NCBI GenBank assembly: GCA_021229015.1
Contig: CM037777.1
Span: forward strand, 60,040,642 to 60,104,641
Direction: 5' to 3'
DNA from: Solen grandis
Lineage: Eukaryota > Mollusca > Bivalvia > Adapedonta > Solenidae
DNA length: 64,000 nt
Below are positions 45,260 through 58,200 of this stretch, in pieces (within the stretch, counting starts at the first letter, position 1; each line of letters opens with the position of its first letter). The notes under the pieces are model-generated. The model saw only the letters and a program-made list of their open reading frames with translations, did no database searches and was not told where the DNA came from. The translations under genes were made by a program, and so were the position numbers.

Positions 45260-45360
45260 GAAAATCGTCCCTAAATGGGTTCGAACCCCAGACCGTTTTA
45301 ATCTCAGCCATGTAGGCTACAGTATTAATGGCCCACGGCGCCAGCTGGGGATGATTATCT
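45260..45360 (-). repeat. tRNA-like SINE head, degenerate
   Basis: The minus strand carries GGGGTTCGAACCCATTTAGG (B-box-like) downstream of CTGGCGCCGTGGGCCATTAA. There is no tRNA fold, so it is a SINE relic. Confidence 0.4.
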
Positions 45361-45893
45361 TTCGATCTTTGTGATGACGTACATATTGTATGGCGAATTA
45401 ACATTAGTTGCAGTTTGTTTAGATTCGATTGATTACAATATCAAACGTAATGCAGTATAAACGGAATGCTTAATTGATTAAGATAAAATGGTTGCAATAT
45501 TTGAGAATAAAAAAAGTGTTAAAGAAAAATGTTTATCTACATCTTATAGCTTAGCAATTAAAATTTAGACAAGAAGTCTGATAAAGCGCATTGCAATTAA
45601 GGATCTTTAGACGTACATTTACATAACAGACACGGCCGGTGCCTGCTTGATACAAATCAAAGAAATTGCAAGTGGCGTGTACGGAAATATATTCACTTTT
45701 TCGTTTTTCTACCAGAGTTCTATCATCCTGGTACTTGGTCACTTGTTTCTTGGTCATCTATCACAATTATGGCTTTTACGCCCCACCAATTTGTGGTATC
45801 GATCATCGCAGACAGTACGTAAACAAATGTCAATGCAAATGAGAACGCTTGGAAGTTGGAAGCCCAGGTAGTTTTACTGACGGACTTTTGCCG

Positions 45894-46111
45894 TACTGTG
45901 AAGTCATTTATTTTCGTGGGACACTAATTTTCGTCGATTTTGTGGAGGGTTTTATCCACGGATATTAATCCCCACGAAAACTTATATAACTTATATCTCT
46001 TATATAGATATCACGTTTTCTAGAAAATATATCCACGAATATATGTACCCACGAAATTCCCTTCATAATCAACGAAATTTAATTTCAACGAAAATTAATA
46101 ATTTTTCAGTA
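45894..46111. mobile_element. MITE-like element, family M1 (copy 2)
   Basis: It carries the inverted ends TACTGTGAAGTCATTTATTT and the complement of TACTGAAAAATTATTAATTT, and the interior words TTCGTGGG and CCACGAAA. In order and orientation it is the reverse of the copy at 4811-5026. Confidence 0.65.
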
Positions 46112-47076
46112 GTTTTTATTGCTAGGCATTGCCCCACGTTTATTGTTTCTATTCCATAATTTACTACTTACAATTACATTTTTTCTCATTGAAAAGAAAT
46201 GTAAAAGTTTTTTTTCTTGTTTAAGCAGAATTAATGTATTTACATGTCCCCGTGAATGAATATTAATCATATCTAGTTTGGACCAGGAAAGAAAAATGTG
46301 ATATATCTGTTTTATATTCCCTGTTTCTAATATCGCACTTATGTAACGATGTATTCATATTTCGTCAGTGATTTGAATTTTCGATATGGAAAGATATCAC
46401 CGCGGGATGTGACTTTAATTATCAGAACAGAAAAAGAAAAACCGTTATCGATTTTTATTTTCTTATCTCAGGAAATCTTATTAACACTTCAATTACAGAG
46501 TCTATAATATCAAGATCTATCTCGTTGAAAACTTCTGTCAGCAATATTGAGAAAATAAATCAGTGTTCAAGGAATCTTTCTACAGGAAAACCCTATTACG
46601 TTTGCTTTTACTTTCAATTCAAAGCGAAGTACACAATGCGCGAAGTTATCCAAGTTCTGTAATGTAATTACGGAATGCGGTGACATACGCCTTTAAGTCA
46701 AACAGATAAGATCCGCCATCGTTTATAGTTGTTTAGCATGCATTTTATCCGTTCTATCTTCATCGACTTGGGTTCGATAGAAATGCTCATTAGATTAAGC
46801 TTGTCAAACAAACGAACAAAATAAAGCGACTGCAATGTAGCTCTGTTTGATGTTATAAAGTATATTATCTTTAATGTACATATACTTGTGGGTTGCTCTT
46901 TCTCTCCGTTTACGTACATGCATTTCCCCAAATTCTTAATCACAAAGTTATCTTAAACATATTTATAATGCATACTCATAGCCTTAAATGGTATGATTTC
47001 AATATATATTTCATTTTCGAAAATGATACTTGCAGGGCTACAGTTCCAAGAAGTAACTTGTGCTCCCAAGCACTAG
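46112..47076. other. gene-free stretch
   Basis: No exon, RNA gene or repeat family recognised. Confidence 0.35.
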
Positions 47077-47150
47077 ACTTGACTTGACTATTTAAGTTTA
47101 CCGTCGCTTCGACAGTATTTCAGTCATATAGCGACGTCCAGCTAATTACA
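47077..47150 (-). mobile_element. SINE S1 tail, inverted fragment
   Basis: The reverse complement of the S1 tail (CTGTAATTAGCTGGACGTCG ... TGTCGAAGCGACGGTAAACT). It abuts the head of a full S1 copy in the opposite orientation. Confidence 0.8.
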
Positions 47151-47151
47151 G

Positions 47152-47400
47152 AGGGCTTCCGTGGCCGAAAGGGTAAAGTCGCTGACTTTAACACTGACTC
47201 AGCCCCTCACCGCGTGGGTTCGAATCCCGGCAAGGTTATTCGGATTTTCATGTGAGGAAGCCTTCCAGCTGGTTTGCGGTAGTTCGGTGGTTCTACCCGG
47301 ATGGCTCGTGCATTCGAGGTCTTCCTCCACCTGTAATTAGCTGAACGTCGCTATATGACTGAAATACTGTCGAATCGACGGTAAACTCAAAAGTCAAGTG
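47152..47400 (+). mobile_element. tRNA-derived SINE, family S1 (copy 2)
   Basis: Head CCGTGGCCGAAAGGGTAAAG and GGGTTCGAATCCC; body TTCCTCCACCTGTAATTAGC; tail ATCGACGGTAAACTCAAAAG. Very similar to 6161-6415. Confidence 0.85.
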
Positions 47401-47428
47401 AAGTCGAGCTAATTAAAGGTGGAGGATG

Positions 47429-47745
47429 TGATTTTAGGATCTTATTTTCATAGACGTGATATTTACGTTATGTTTTCTTCAAGTGTTTCAAAACAATATG
47501 GTTTTAGGATCTTGCGATTTTAGGATCTTATTTTCATGGTCGTGATTTTTACAATATGTTTTCTTCACGTGTTACAAAACAATATGATTTTAGGATCTTA
47601 TTTTCATGGTCGTCGACATATTATAATATGTAATATTCAAGTGTTACAACACATATGATTTTAGGATTATATTTTCATAGTCGTGATACTTACAATATAT
47701 TTTCTTCAACTTACAAAACATTATGATCTCAGGATCTTATTTTTC
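47429..47745. repeat. ~75-bp tandem repeat, four copies
   Basis: Units contain TTTTAGGATCTTATTTTCAT, then a CGTGAT word, TTTTCTTCA and TTACAAAACA. The last copies are diverged. No coding potential. Confidence 0.8.
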
Positions 47746-48853
47746 TTCTTGTGTTTCCCCTATCCCCGGCATACTATTACCATTAAATGGTTTTGTCGAA
47801 GCATAGAAACATATTTAAGGTAATCCGCACATCACTAAATTATAATCATGGCCCATGAAATGCTTAAAAGGCTTCTGTGCAGATGCAAGCATCGATATTG
47901 ACTTGGAGTTACGCGATCTTTGTCATAGTCACTTATTGACCATTATCACAATTTAATGATGGATGGATTACCTTAAGATTCACGCAGACTGTTAATCATA
48001 CAAGTATTGCACACAGATAACAGCAGTTTGTCTTTGAGACACATTTGCAATTAATGTGTTCCCATAAAGAACAATTCAGTGTAAAATTACGATGAGAGAG
48101 TGCTTTACGCTGTTGCAGAGAATGAGCTGCGCTAAAATGTTCCATAATACGCAACTTCTTTGTGGAATTACACCAGGGTACTTTATCATTCTATTCATCA
48201 ATCATTATACAATGTATTGATTTTTGATATTGAAATAAGATTCTGTCCGGATAGGTTAATTAAAGCCTTGCATCCCACATGTCGGCATAGGACCACGCTA
48301 CGTTAGGAACCTCGCATGTGAAAAAAAAATCAATTACTTTTTTAACCAAATAATGTCTTTTCCATCACGCTCAGAAAGAACCAAACTATGATCTTTAATT
48401 ATTTGAGTAGCTTTTTTCTGGATCAAGAGTTAGTTCAAGAGATTGTTCACTGTCTGAAAATAAATTGAACAATACCTCTTATAGGAATTCTTGGCTTTTC
48501 TGGTTTTATAGCGGCTTACAAAGACGAGTTTTTACTGATCCGAGTTTCATTTTAAAACAAATCTTTTAATGATTATGGAATGACAAGAAGACTAAAATGT
48601 TATTAAGACATTTTTTTTTCACCATTAATCCATGCAATATTTATCATTACACCAAGTCTCCTGGGGGAACAATTCCATAAGGCACTTTCATATGAATGCT
48701 GAATTGATATCTAAGAGAATTGATGCTTACTATATTTCCGAATAAGCAGGCACCGGTATCTATCGTCTATTACGTATATTGTGTATTTCAACATTGAAAG
48801 TCGGTATCATATGAGAAAAGATGAAAACTAAAAGATATCAATTCACGATGTAA
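47746..48853. other. gene-free stretch
   Basis: No exon or RNA gene seen. Confidence 0.35.
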
Positions 48854-49839
48854 GATTTAACAACTTTTTTATGTTCTTTTATAGATTCTTTCGGCTGTTA
48901 GGCCGTTTATTTTCACCCTGACTTCCTGTGAAACACACAGTAATGAAGCGGAATAAAATTAGGCTTTTCAACGGTAATTATATACTTTGCTAAATTCCCA
49001 TTGGTCATTGTAAAATAAGTCAAAAGAAAAGAAAGGAGTTGCGGAAACGAATTCTTTAGATCTCTCTTTGTTTTAAAAGTTGAAGTTTTTTTCCCTGCGA
49101 ACGATTTGTCCCGAATAGTAAGACACTGCACCTTTTTAAGGTAAACTGAGAGAGTAGAACGCTAAAAAATATGAAACAATGATTATAGATTTCAAAATTG
49201 ATTGTTCAACCCTGACAGATCCTATATTCAACAAAAACGTAACATCCGGTTTCGTTTTGTAGCCCGCGAGCGCAGATGTTTAAAGGCTGTAAGTGTCTAC
49301 CAAGATTTTACAAATTATTTTGATTCGTGTTATTTCAAAGAGCTGCACTGACACAGGAATTACACAACTATCAAACCAACAACAAAATCTATTGCATGTT
49401 AAACCATTCAGACACTAATCATCAAGCTGGTTACCACGGCCGAGTATCTTTTTTAAAGATATTTCTTGTTTAGACTATAAGTGCGACTTAAGAAATTTGG
49501 GTCTCGCCACAGAGTAAAATTTATGATGAGCCCAGTCACAATGTCTAAAGTGTGGAAGAAGGGCATTAAATGAATTAAAAATGATATTCCACTGAAACGA
49601 ACATTTATCATCGAACTCTTCTAACTATCTGGAACTATTTGGCCCGACCCAACATTTTTGCATTTCGCACACTATTATTAATTGCTCGGTTTGGTCAAAT
49701 ATCCGGCTAATGTGACCATGTTTCTTATCCACGGCGTGACGTGATCAGTCTCGCGTAAAAAAACAACAAAAAACTTGTTGCCTGAGTTACAGTCGGAGGA
49801 CGTGAGGGCCAATCAAACAGACCATTTCAATTCAAAGTT

Positions 49840-50170
49840 AAGCGTAAAACTATGTAAATCAACGAGCACTCCCCGAGCACCTATCTACTGGTGCATAAAT
49901 ACACTTGAGTGTTTGAACCAGTCACTGACTGGTAAGTTTAAATCAGCGAAATATACCTGGTGAAAATTCACCGGAGGATCGACAATTCCCGGTATAATTC
50001 GCTGATTTAATGGCCAATCACTGACTAGGGAAAAAATCAAACGTATGTTTATTTCCCATTAGCAATGTGTGGAATTTTACACCAGCATGTAGATTTGGTG
50101 TTCGGGAACTGCTCGATGACTTACGTTTGTTTACGTCTCATTTGGAAGTGAAATGGCCTATAGGGGCTCA
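49840..50170. repeat. dispersed repeat F, head-to-head pair
   Basis: The plus-strand copy (ATCAACGAGCACTCCCCGAG ... TTTAAATCAGCGAAATATACC) meets a minus-strand copy (GGTATAATTCGCTGATTTAA ... CATTTGGAAGTGAAATGGCC). The junction near 49966 is itself a short palindrome (GGTGAAAATTCACC). Confidence 0.7.
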
Positions 50171-50290
50171 AAATGGTGAACATGCCACGTTCAAAATGCT
50201 ACACGATGTAAATTTCGATATGATACGTTAACTTTCTCTTTCAGCAGGCACTGAAATTGCAATTCTCTTTTCCATTTTTTTAAAGTGGAT

Positions 50291-50455
50291 ATGGAAATTA
50301 CAAACGCTTTCAAATCACTTAATGAAGAAGGATGTGATTTAGAGAAAATGGGAAGGAGAATAATGGATATCACATTCCTAGAGATTTTGGATTATCTTTT
50401 CCACTATAGGCAGATGTTGTTTTGTGCTTTGCCATGTTGCAACATTTTGCTTTGA
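50291..50455 (+). CDS. short open frame in the giant inverted repeat spacer
   Basis: 54 residues, MEITNAFKSLNEEGCDLEKM ... ending NILL and TGA. The first half looks like an amphipathic helix and has protein-like composition, unlike the AT-rich surroundings. No family is recognised and no splice site or promoter is evident. It could be a relic of a transposon protein or chance. Confidence 0.25.
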   Translation: MEITNAFKSLNEEGCDLEKMGRRIMDITFLEILDYLFHYRQMLFCALPCCNILL

Positions 50456-51514
50456 ATAGTTGGAACTTTAATTGCAATATTGCCCTTAAAAAATTGCAAA
50501 AAGAAATAAAAAGAAATCTAAACTTGTTGTACAGTTGTTTTTTTTCGCAGTGCAGATGAATGCAATTTTAATTTGTTTGATTGGCCCTCGCGTCCTCCGA
50601 CAGTAACTCAGGCAGCAAGTTTTTTGTTGTTTTTTTTACGCGAGACTGATCACGTTACGCCGTGGACAAGAAGCATGGTCACATAAGCCGGATTTTTTTA
50701 CCAAACTAAGTAATTAATAATAATGTGCCAAATGCAAAAATGTTGGGTCGGGCCAAATAGTTCCAAATAGTTAGAAGAGTTCGATGATAAATAATCGTTT
50801 CATTGGAATATCATTTTTAATTCATTTAATGCCCTTCTTCCACACCTTAAACATTGGGTTCATCATAAATTTTACCCTGAGGGTAGACCCAAATTCCTTA
50901 AGTCGCACTTATAGTCTAAACAAGAAATATCTTTAAAAAAGATACTCGGCCGTGGTAACCAGCTTGATGATTAGTGTCTGAATGGTTTAACATGCAATAG
51001 ATTTTGTTGTTGGTTTGATAGTTGTGTAATTCCTGTATCAGTGCAGCTCTTTGAAATAACACGGATCAAAATAATTTGTACAATCTTGATAGACACTTAC
51101 AGCCTTAAAACATCTGCGCTCGCGGGCTACAAAACGAAACCGGATGTTACGTTTTTGTTGAATATAGGATCTGTCAGGGTCGAACAGTCAATTCCGAAAT
51201 ATATGTGTTTCCTATTTTTTAGCGTTCTACTCTTTTAGTTTACCTTAAAAAGGTGCAGTGTCTTATTATTCGGGACAAATCGTTCGCAGGGAAAAAAACT
51301 TCAACTTTTAAAGAATTCGTTTCCGCAACTCCTTTCTTTTCTTTTGACTAATCTTACAATGACCAATGGGAATTTAGCAAAGTATATAATAACCAATGAA
51401 AAGCCTAATTTTATTCCGCTTCATTACCATGTGTTCCACAGGAAGTCGAGGTGAAAATAAAAGACATAACAGCCGAAACAAATCAATAAAAGAACATAAA
51501 GAAGTTGTTGAATC

Positions 51515-52773
51515 AACGTTTCTGTTGAGTATTTTTGAAGATTTTTTATTTTAAGGTAAAAATCAGTTAAAATGTCGTGAAAATTTACGACGCTGTCTGT
51601 CTACCAAACAGTGAATATTGTTATTTCATTGATATTTCCCTTTAATCCACCGAGAAGTATTAAATGATATGGGTTATTTCCATATTTTGTCTATCTCTTT
51701 TAGCTGTACCGTTTGCATATATTATCCCGCTAGCTTATACGGACGTGTTTTGATACTTGGCGAACAAAGCAGATCAAAGAGACGGTTGGGATTGTTGTTA
51801 GAATTGTTTTTTCAATATAAGTTTATATTATACCTTACTTTAAACAGTCCGACTTTCATGGCGAATACCCATGCACCATATCTTGGTGCTTACTAGGTGC
51901 TTGCCTCTTTGAAAACGAATCTCTTTTATTTTTCTATAAGAATGTTAACATAATCTATAATTTAAGATTTCGACTGTTTATTGCGTGTCCGGCGCAATAT
52001 GTTCCCAAAACATATGTATTTTACGCAATGAATTTCTTTCCAATACTATATGGACCTTGATTCGAAAAAGAGGTATCAAAATATGTCAGTCCACGCCACT
52101 GGAGAATTTGTTATAATCATAATTTAGTATGCTTCCGTATTTTATAGCATTTATATATATATGGGTTTTGTTACTGGATTGATCTAGGTCGCAAGGTATA
52201 TTATTTATGAGTCTCATATAAAGAAATCTCGGGTGAAAAAATGAAAACAAAATGGTTGGCAAACTTAACATGACAAATACTGATAAAATATATTAAGCAT
52301 TTCAAGAAGAAGAAGAAGAAGAAAACAGATTTTTTATCAAAAGATCGGCAACTACGGAAAAGGCTTTGAAAATGTGCCTTTTAAGTATTGCTATTCTAAA
52401 TAAATGTCAATTTATTATGTATCTGTCTATAAGCAACCTTTATAGAAGTACTGAAATATTAACAGAAAGTAAAAACGTCCTCGAAAATCAAGGATAAGCA
52501 AGCATACACAGCAACTGTCAAGACGTTAAAGTTGTCGTCATGCTAAGGCAAGTTTGAACACGTCTTTTCTCTCATCTTCCTAGTTCTCTTCGGTATCCCA
52601 CTTGATCATGGGCTGAAAAAAGTTTCACCTCTCCTAATTATGAATTGAGGAATGATTCACATTGAATTTACAATTTAAGAATTGTTTCATTAAGCTTGGT
52701 ATTTAATTTCTGAAAGCCTTCACAGTGCCTTGTTTTTATTTTATATATGAATTTTGACTAATTACCTTACATA
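51515..52773. other. gene-free stretch
   Basis: No exon or RNA gene recognised. A short GAA-type run lies at about 52305-52322. Confidence 0.35.
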
Positions 52774-52960
52774 CATATACAGGCAAGCCTGTCTGTAGCG
52801 GTCGGTCGAGGGAACAAGTAAAAGGGACCGCTTAACAGAGGCGGTCGCTAAATAAAGGTTAAGCATATAACAAAGTGCTAGTTTTGTAATCTCATACCTG
52901 ACCGCTAAATGCAGGTTGATCGCTCAATACAGGTGACCGCTAATACAGGTTCAAATGTAT
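52774..52960. mobile_element. MITE-like element, family T (copy 1)
   Basis: Repeated words GACCGCT(T/A)AA and ACAGG: GGGACCGCTTAACAGAGGCG, CTGACCGCTAAATGCAGGTT, GTGACCGCTAATACAGGTTC. A second copy is at 55122-55299. Confidence 0.65.
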
Positions 52961-53219
52961 TTTTGTTTTGACTTTTTTTTTCTTTTTTTTTTGCCGAGTG
53001 GTGCACTCTTTTGTACATGTCAAATATTTCGATAATCCCAGAGCTGTGACAGTCCTTCTTTCGAGAAGGTGAAGAATGAGCTGTGACACCAATAGGGTCT
53101 GAGCCTGGTTGACCCTATAGCCAGCAATGTCAAAGTAACGTATTGATGAAAGGTGCCCTAAAAAAATCACATAAACTGAGAAATATGAAAGCTTGCGCAA
53201 AAAAAAATCAGATAACCTA

Positions 53220-53275
53220 TGAAACAACAACAATAAAAATAATAATAATAATAATAGTGATAATAATAGTGAAAG
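53220..53275. repeat. (AAT)n-like microsatellite
   Basis: Imperfect AAT/AAC trinucleotide tract. Confidence 0.8.
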
Positions 53276-53809
53276 AAAACGCATATTGTTTTCTTATTCA
53301 TTTTTGTCGTCGCAGACAAAAATAACATGCGTTTTTGACATTAAAATCCGAGATCGGCTAATTGCTATGATTCATGGGAACTGTTTCCTTCCTATCTACT
53401 AATTACGCCAACATAAAGCAACTCTGGATCAACAGTCATTAGAATTTAGCCAGGAGTGTTACGAAATATTAAATTTGTCTTCCATTGTCTAGACATTGTC
53501 TGTCAAAACAAGCTAATATATCACAGAACAGCGTTTGTAGCCCAGGCAAATAGCTGTAATAAATTGTCCATAAATAACAGCAAGTACGACCTATTTGGAT
53601 TTTATGAACACTTATGCATATTAATTGATGTTTAAGTAGTGACTGCTTGTTCGATAACAAATACGTTACATAAAGTTGATTACAACATTAATATCGTTAT
53701 TAGAAAATGATTATTTCGATAGCACAACGCCGAGTTAATTTTATACAATGGGGGAAATTTGTCTTAGCAAAACGCAGGATTGGCAGAAAACACAATGCTT
53801 CTTGTATAC

Positions 53810-54150
53810 CGGCGCAATAGTTTAGTGGTAGAGTGCCCACCTTGCGTTAGGGATATTTGGATTCGAATCCCAGCCGGGGCACTTCCTCCAGTGAACGCGT
53901 CAAACCAAAGATGTATAAAATTGGCACCAGATGCACTTTTGCCTGGCACTCGGCAATATGGGGTGGCGATGGGAACTCGGAGTACTCGGTACTGGTTCTA
54001 CCAAGGAACTTTCCTCCCGTGTATCTGTGCACATAAAAAACCAAGGGGTCTATTCCCAAAATGAACTAGGGTATTGCATCCGGACTCCCTTGTATCCAAC
54101 TACTATACTTTCCGATGTTGTCTCTTCAGCAAAAACAAAACCAAAAAAAA
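53810..54150 (+). mobile_element. tRNA-derived SINE, second type
   Basis: The head GGCGCAATAGTTTAGTGGTA ... GGATTCGAATCCCAGCC has good A and B boxes. The body contains GGCACTCGGCAATATGGGGT and the 3' end is A-rich (AAAACAAAACC). It is distinct from family S1. Confidence 0.7.
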
Positions 54151-54411
54151 ACAGGACCCACACGTGGGAAATCCCTGACCGTAAGGTCTATAATATTGCC
54201 ATAATAATTAGAAAATTGCTAGCCATTACAATAAAAGAAGCAAGAAGAAATATAATGTTAGTATGGGAAGACATATCGACTTAAACACAATCGAGCACTG
54301 CTATTTGATAATATTTGAGAGGAATATGCTATCTAAAAGTTACAGCCATGCCTTTCTAACACATCTGGTCCAGACAGCTTGTTGCCGCTATGAGATCGAA
54401 TTCCTGTCTTG

Positions 54412-54545
54412 GGACTTCAGACGAAAACATTTTAGTTAACTTGCGATAGGTTGGTGGTTCTACCCGGTTGACCTTTGTACCCGGAATCCTCCTTGTTCTT
54501 GAATCTCTTGAACTGGAAATAGTTATATGATTGAAATACATTAGA
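54412..54545 (+). mobile_element. SINE S1 body, decayed fragment
   Basis: TTGCGATAGGTTGGTGGTTC, TACCCGG, TCCTCCTT and ATATGATTGAAATAC follow the order of the S1 body and tail but the head is missing. Confidence 0.55.
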
Positions 54546-55121
54546 TAACGTTACGTTTCAAGAGCAATGCATCGTGTTATAAAGGGCAGAATCAGATTTT
54601 TTTTATACAAAAAACTCATATTGTTCTAAAACAATTTTGAGGAAAACACTCATACATACTTACTGACACTGTAATTTTAAAATAATGTTATAAATTAAAA
54701 CTCTTTTATTTATCTATCGTTATATTATTATTATTATATAGATAAAATAAGTCAAAAATAATAGCCTTATATTTAGGGAAGCTGGAAAATCTTGTCTCAG
54801 TGCACTTTATCTTAATTATACCGTGCGCATAGCACTTTTAGTATTTTTGCTCACTGTGAAGCACTAAACAGCGTTCACGGCGGAAACACGCCAGGATTTA
54901 TTTCCGACACAAAGTGGGCGCAGATCCTTTGATTCGACCTAAAGATAGCTTCTGTTATTTTTCATTAACCTGTGATCTCATTCACACCGAAAACTATGTC
55001 AATAGGTTAAATACATTTACTTGGTCTTTTATGTACCAGCTCCTCTCGCTCTACAAAAATAAAATCTGGGATCACATTTTTTGGGGAAATTGTGAAAAGA
55101 ATGAAGTTCTCAAACTAGTCA
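54546..55121. other. gene-free stretch
   Basis: Nothing recognised. Confidence 0.35.
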
Positions 55122-55299
55122 TATACTGTCAAACCTGTCTCAAGCGCCCAGTCAAGGGAACAAGACAAAGTGACCGCTTAACAGAGGGGACTGCTTAAAT
55201 ATGTAACAAAATGCTACAGTTTGGTAATATTAAAACTGTCCGCTAAATACAGTTTGACCGCTTGATACAGATGGCTACTTATACAGGTTCAACTGTATA
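55122..55299. mobile_element. MITE-like element, family T (copy 2)
   Basis: The left end TATACTGTCAAACCTGTCT pairs with the right end ATACAGGTTCAACTGTATA. Interior GTGACCGCTTAACAGAGGGG as in copy 1. TIR length about 19 bp with mismatches. Confidence 0.7.
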
Positions 55300-58200
55300 C
55301 ATGTATGAACTCTTTTTTTCTGGAGATTTTGGATCGAGTTAGCTTCCATATATGGTTGAGACACATGCGCATGGGTAAATCAGTAAAGAAATATTTGACA
55401 TTTAGTTATAGCAGCTCATTCACAGATGTCCATTGATTTAGAATTTGACTTTAGCCATTTGCGTGTATTGCGTATATCAATACCCATCTACAGAGGTATG
55501 GTCACTCAATGTAACCATCCGTGATTGTGAAAAAAAATGGAATCCGATGGAATCCCATCACAGGTACATGTAATACCGTCACATACGGTGCTTAAGCAAA
55601 ATTTAGAATTATAAAACCTATATTTAAAATTTCTATTTCCCTTTGCCGTCACTTGGCAGATCACATTCATCCTTTCGCGCATGCGCTAACTTCATAGCTT
55701 GAACGTACGAAATCGCTACTCTTAACTGGTAAAGACGCCATGTTGTAAAACGTGTCACGTGTTACCTCAAGCCATGTTTCGGGGATTCCGTAATCTATTT
55801 TTAACAGATTTTGTGAAAGTTCCGTTTACAAAAAATATGCTTTTCCCCTTTCAATGTGACATACATTTGCCGACAATATTTGTCAGGAAACATGCATTTC
55901 ACTTAACTTAACTATGGAAAGTACTAGATGTTTTTTCTTTTTTTTTATTTACTTAATTTTTTATATTTTTTTTTGCCGATCATCTGTGAACAACCTGCTT
56001 CATCCATAAAGAAGCCGTGATCTCAACACATCAAAAATAAATGTCTTCTGCGAATGAGATTCCCTTTTCACCATTTTGACAATAGCGAACCCCGGGAGGC
56101 AGCTACACGAACGATCGACAGCAAAACATAGATAATAATGTGTGATATAAGTAAATGTCAAGTCAAGGTTTTGCACATTTGTACATGAATGCATGCGGTG
56201 TTCAATGATATATTAAAGAGACTGGCTCCAATACTTGGCACAAAAGGGGATCTTATACCAATTAGTGTATACAAAGCAAAATTGGTAAACTTGTTTTTAA
56301 CACTTACAATGCAATGTGCATGCGACCAGTGCGACCAAAGCACACAGTCTGCATTCTCACGTGCATGTCCTGAATAATATGTGTCACTGTCACTGTTGTT
56401 CGCAATTTTTCCTCCCAAAGCCATTTGATCATAAGTACATACTATTCATTCAGGTACATTAGGTATAACCAGTCATAAATACGTCCCTTTACCCCTTTAC
56501 ATGCATTTTTATGTTTATCTGTATAATTATTTCAGAATTGCCAATTTTATAAACAATTTAATTATCGACTTCTTTCCTTAATTGAGAAATAACTTCTTAG
56601 GTTTAAACCCCGTCCTCCTTTCCCCCACCCCTAGACTTAATAATCTATGCTTTACGCCTTGGGGATACGTAATTCTTGACTTTGTTAGGCTACATGGTGG
56701 TGACCAAGACTCTATACCTTATATTTCATGTTAATAATTGAAGTGTTTATTTTGAATCTACCCGCGCACCTCTGCCAAAAGAAAAATGTCCTCGAGGCGC
56801 AGGAAAATCCAATTGTTTATATACCATTTAAAATCAGGTTAATTAAGTACATATGTCCATGTACATGTATAATTATTAACTAAAGGGTAAAAAAGTCTCG
56901 ACCCCAGACGTAGTCAATGAACAAAAACAACTGGAAAGCTACGAATACTAGAATTTGAATATAAATATTTGGCTCTAAACACTTATGATAAACTTGCGTC
57001 ATATTATTCATTAGGTTCTCTGCTCATATTTTATGCTCTATTATGTTAAATTAAGTGAAATCAATTATTAATACCCAAAATGCAACTTGAATATGTTATT
57101 GTTACAGAAACTAAATGTCATTCTTCATATTCATTGATTTTAATGAAATAATAGTAATGATAATAAATGGATAAGCCTCTATAATGGAATTTAATACATT
57201 TAGTCGGTAATCACGCAGAATATGAGAAGAATCGTGAATATCAAATGCCATAATTTAAAGAAAAATACATTTATGTTCGACATTTAATATTTTTAATTTT
57301 GTAGAGATTTGGTATTATGTTTTATATATAATTTAAACTTGGCTCGAATCGCTTCTGCACATGTTTGCATGGTTGAATTTTTTTCTTGTAAAGGCAATAA
57401 ATAAATGTTGTGTGTTTATGTGTCATCAAATAAAACGGATATAAACATTTCTGTTAAAGGAAGCCTTGCCAATTTCGGTCCAACCAAAGCATCTGTTGTT
57501 TAACCAGCATCTGATTTTTTTTTCAAGTTTTGCCGCGGTATAATTACCAAGAACCTTTGAATGGACTAAAGGCTTGACTTAAACTTTCACGAATTGAAGG
57601 CAGAGTACAAGAACAAGCGGTAATTTCTGATTTGTTTACATACATGTAAACTTTGGAAAAGTCGCATAAAACGGATAACCTCTGCTGTCTGCCAAATGCA
57701 ACATGTCCGAAATGTTGCGAGAAAGATAAGGACTGACATAGTAATTACAATTACAATTACAAATCAAAATGAATATACGATATGCAGCCATATCCATAGC
57801 TCTATGCCAGCTAAATAAATAAGATACATAAATAAGGCTTCGATTATTTTGAATTTCAGCAGGATTGTCTCATTACCGCTAGCTAAGCTTGGTTAGATTT
57901 TTGTTTCTTTAGACGTCCTGGCATGGCGTTGTTTTGGAAATCATCCTTGCCATATTACAGCAATAGAATCCATTATAATCATCGTCATTATCTTTTATTT
58001 TGTTCAATTCTATTTAGAAGCATGAGACGACTACATGGGGGATTTAAGAGAGCGTTTGCCCCCGTCCCCTACACTTTACGTCGTATCATTTGTTAATGTA
58101 ATATATGAAATGCATTTCGCTGGAAACACCCTCCACCCCGTTGTTGGCCATCTCTCCCCTTAAAGATGTACGGTAAATTTTGGAACCCCCTCCCCAAATC

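Larger units (their letters stand above)
48854..51514. mobile_element. giant inverted repeat (foldback) element
   Basis: The left arm 48854-49819 and the right arm 50574-51514 are reverse complements over almost their whole length, with scattered mismatches. Examples are CGTAACATCCGGTTTCGTTT (left) against AAACGAAACCGGATGTTACG (right), and GGCCCGACCCAACATTTTTG against CAAAAATGTTGGGTCGGGCC. The spacer of about 750 bp holds a head-to-head pair of repeat F and a short open frame. No transposase is recognised. It may be a non-autonomous foldback transposon with very long ends, or an inverted duplication. Confidence 0.8.

Noticed and set aside
53780..54064. 94-residue plus-strand frame
   Set aside because: It lies wholly within a tRNA-derived SINE.
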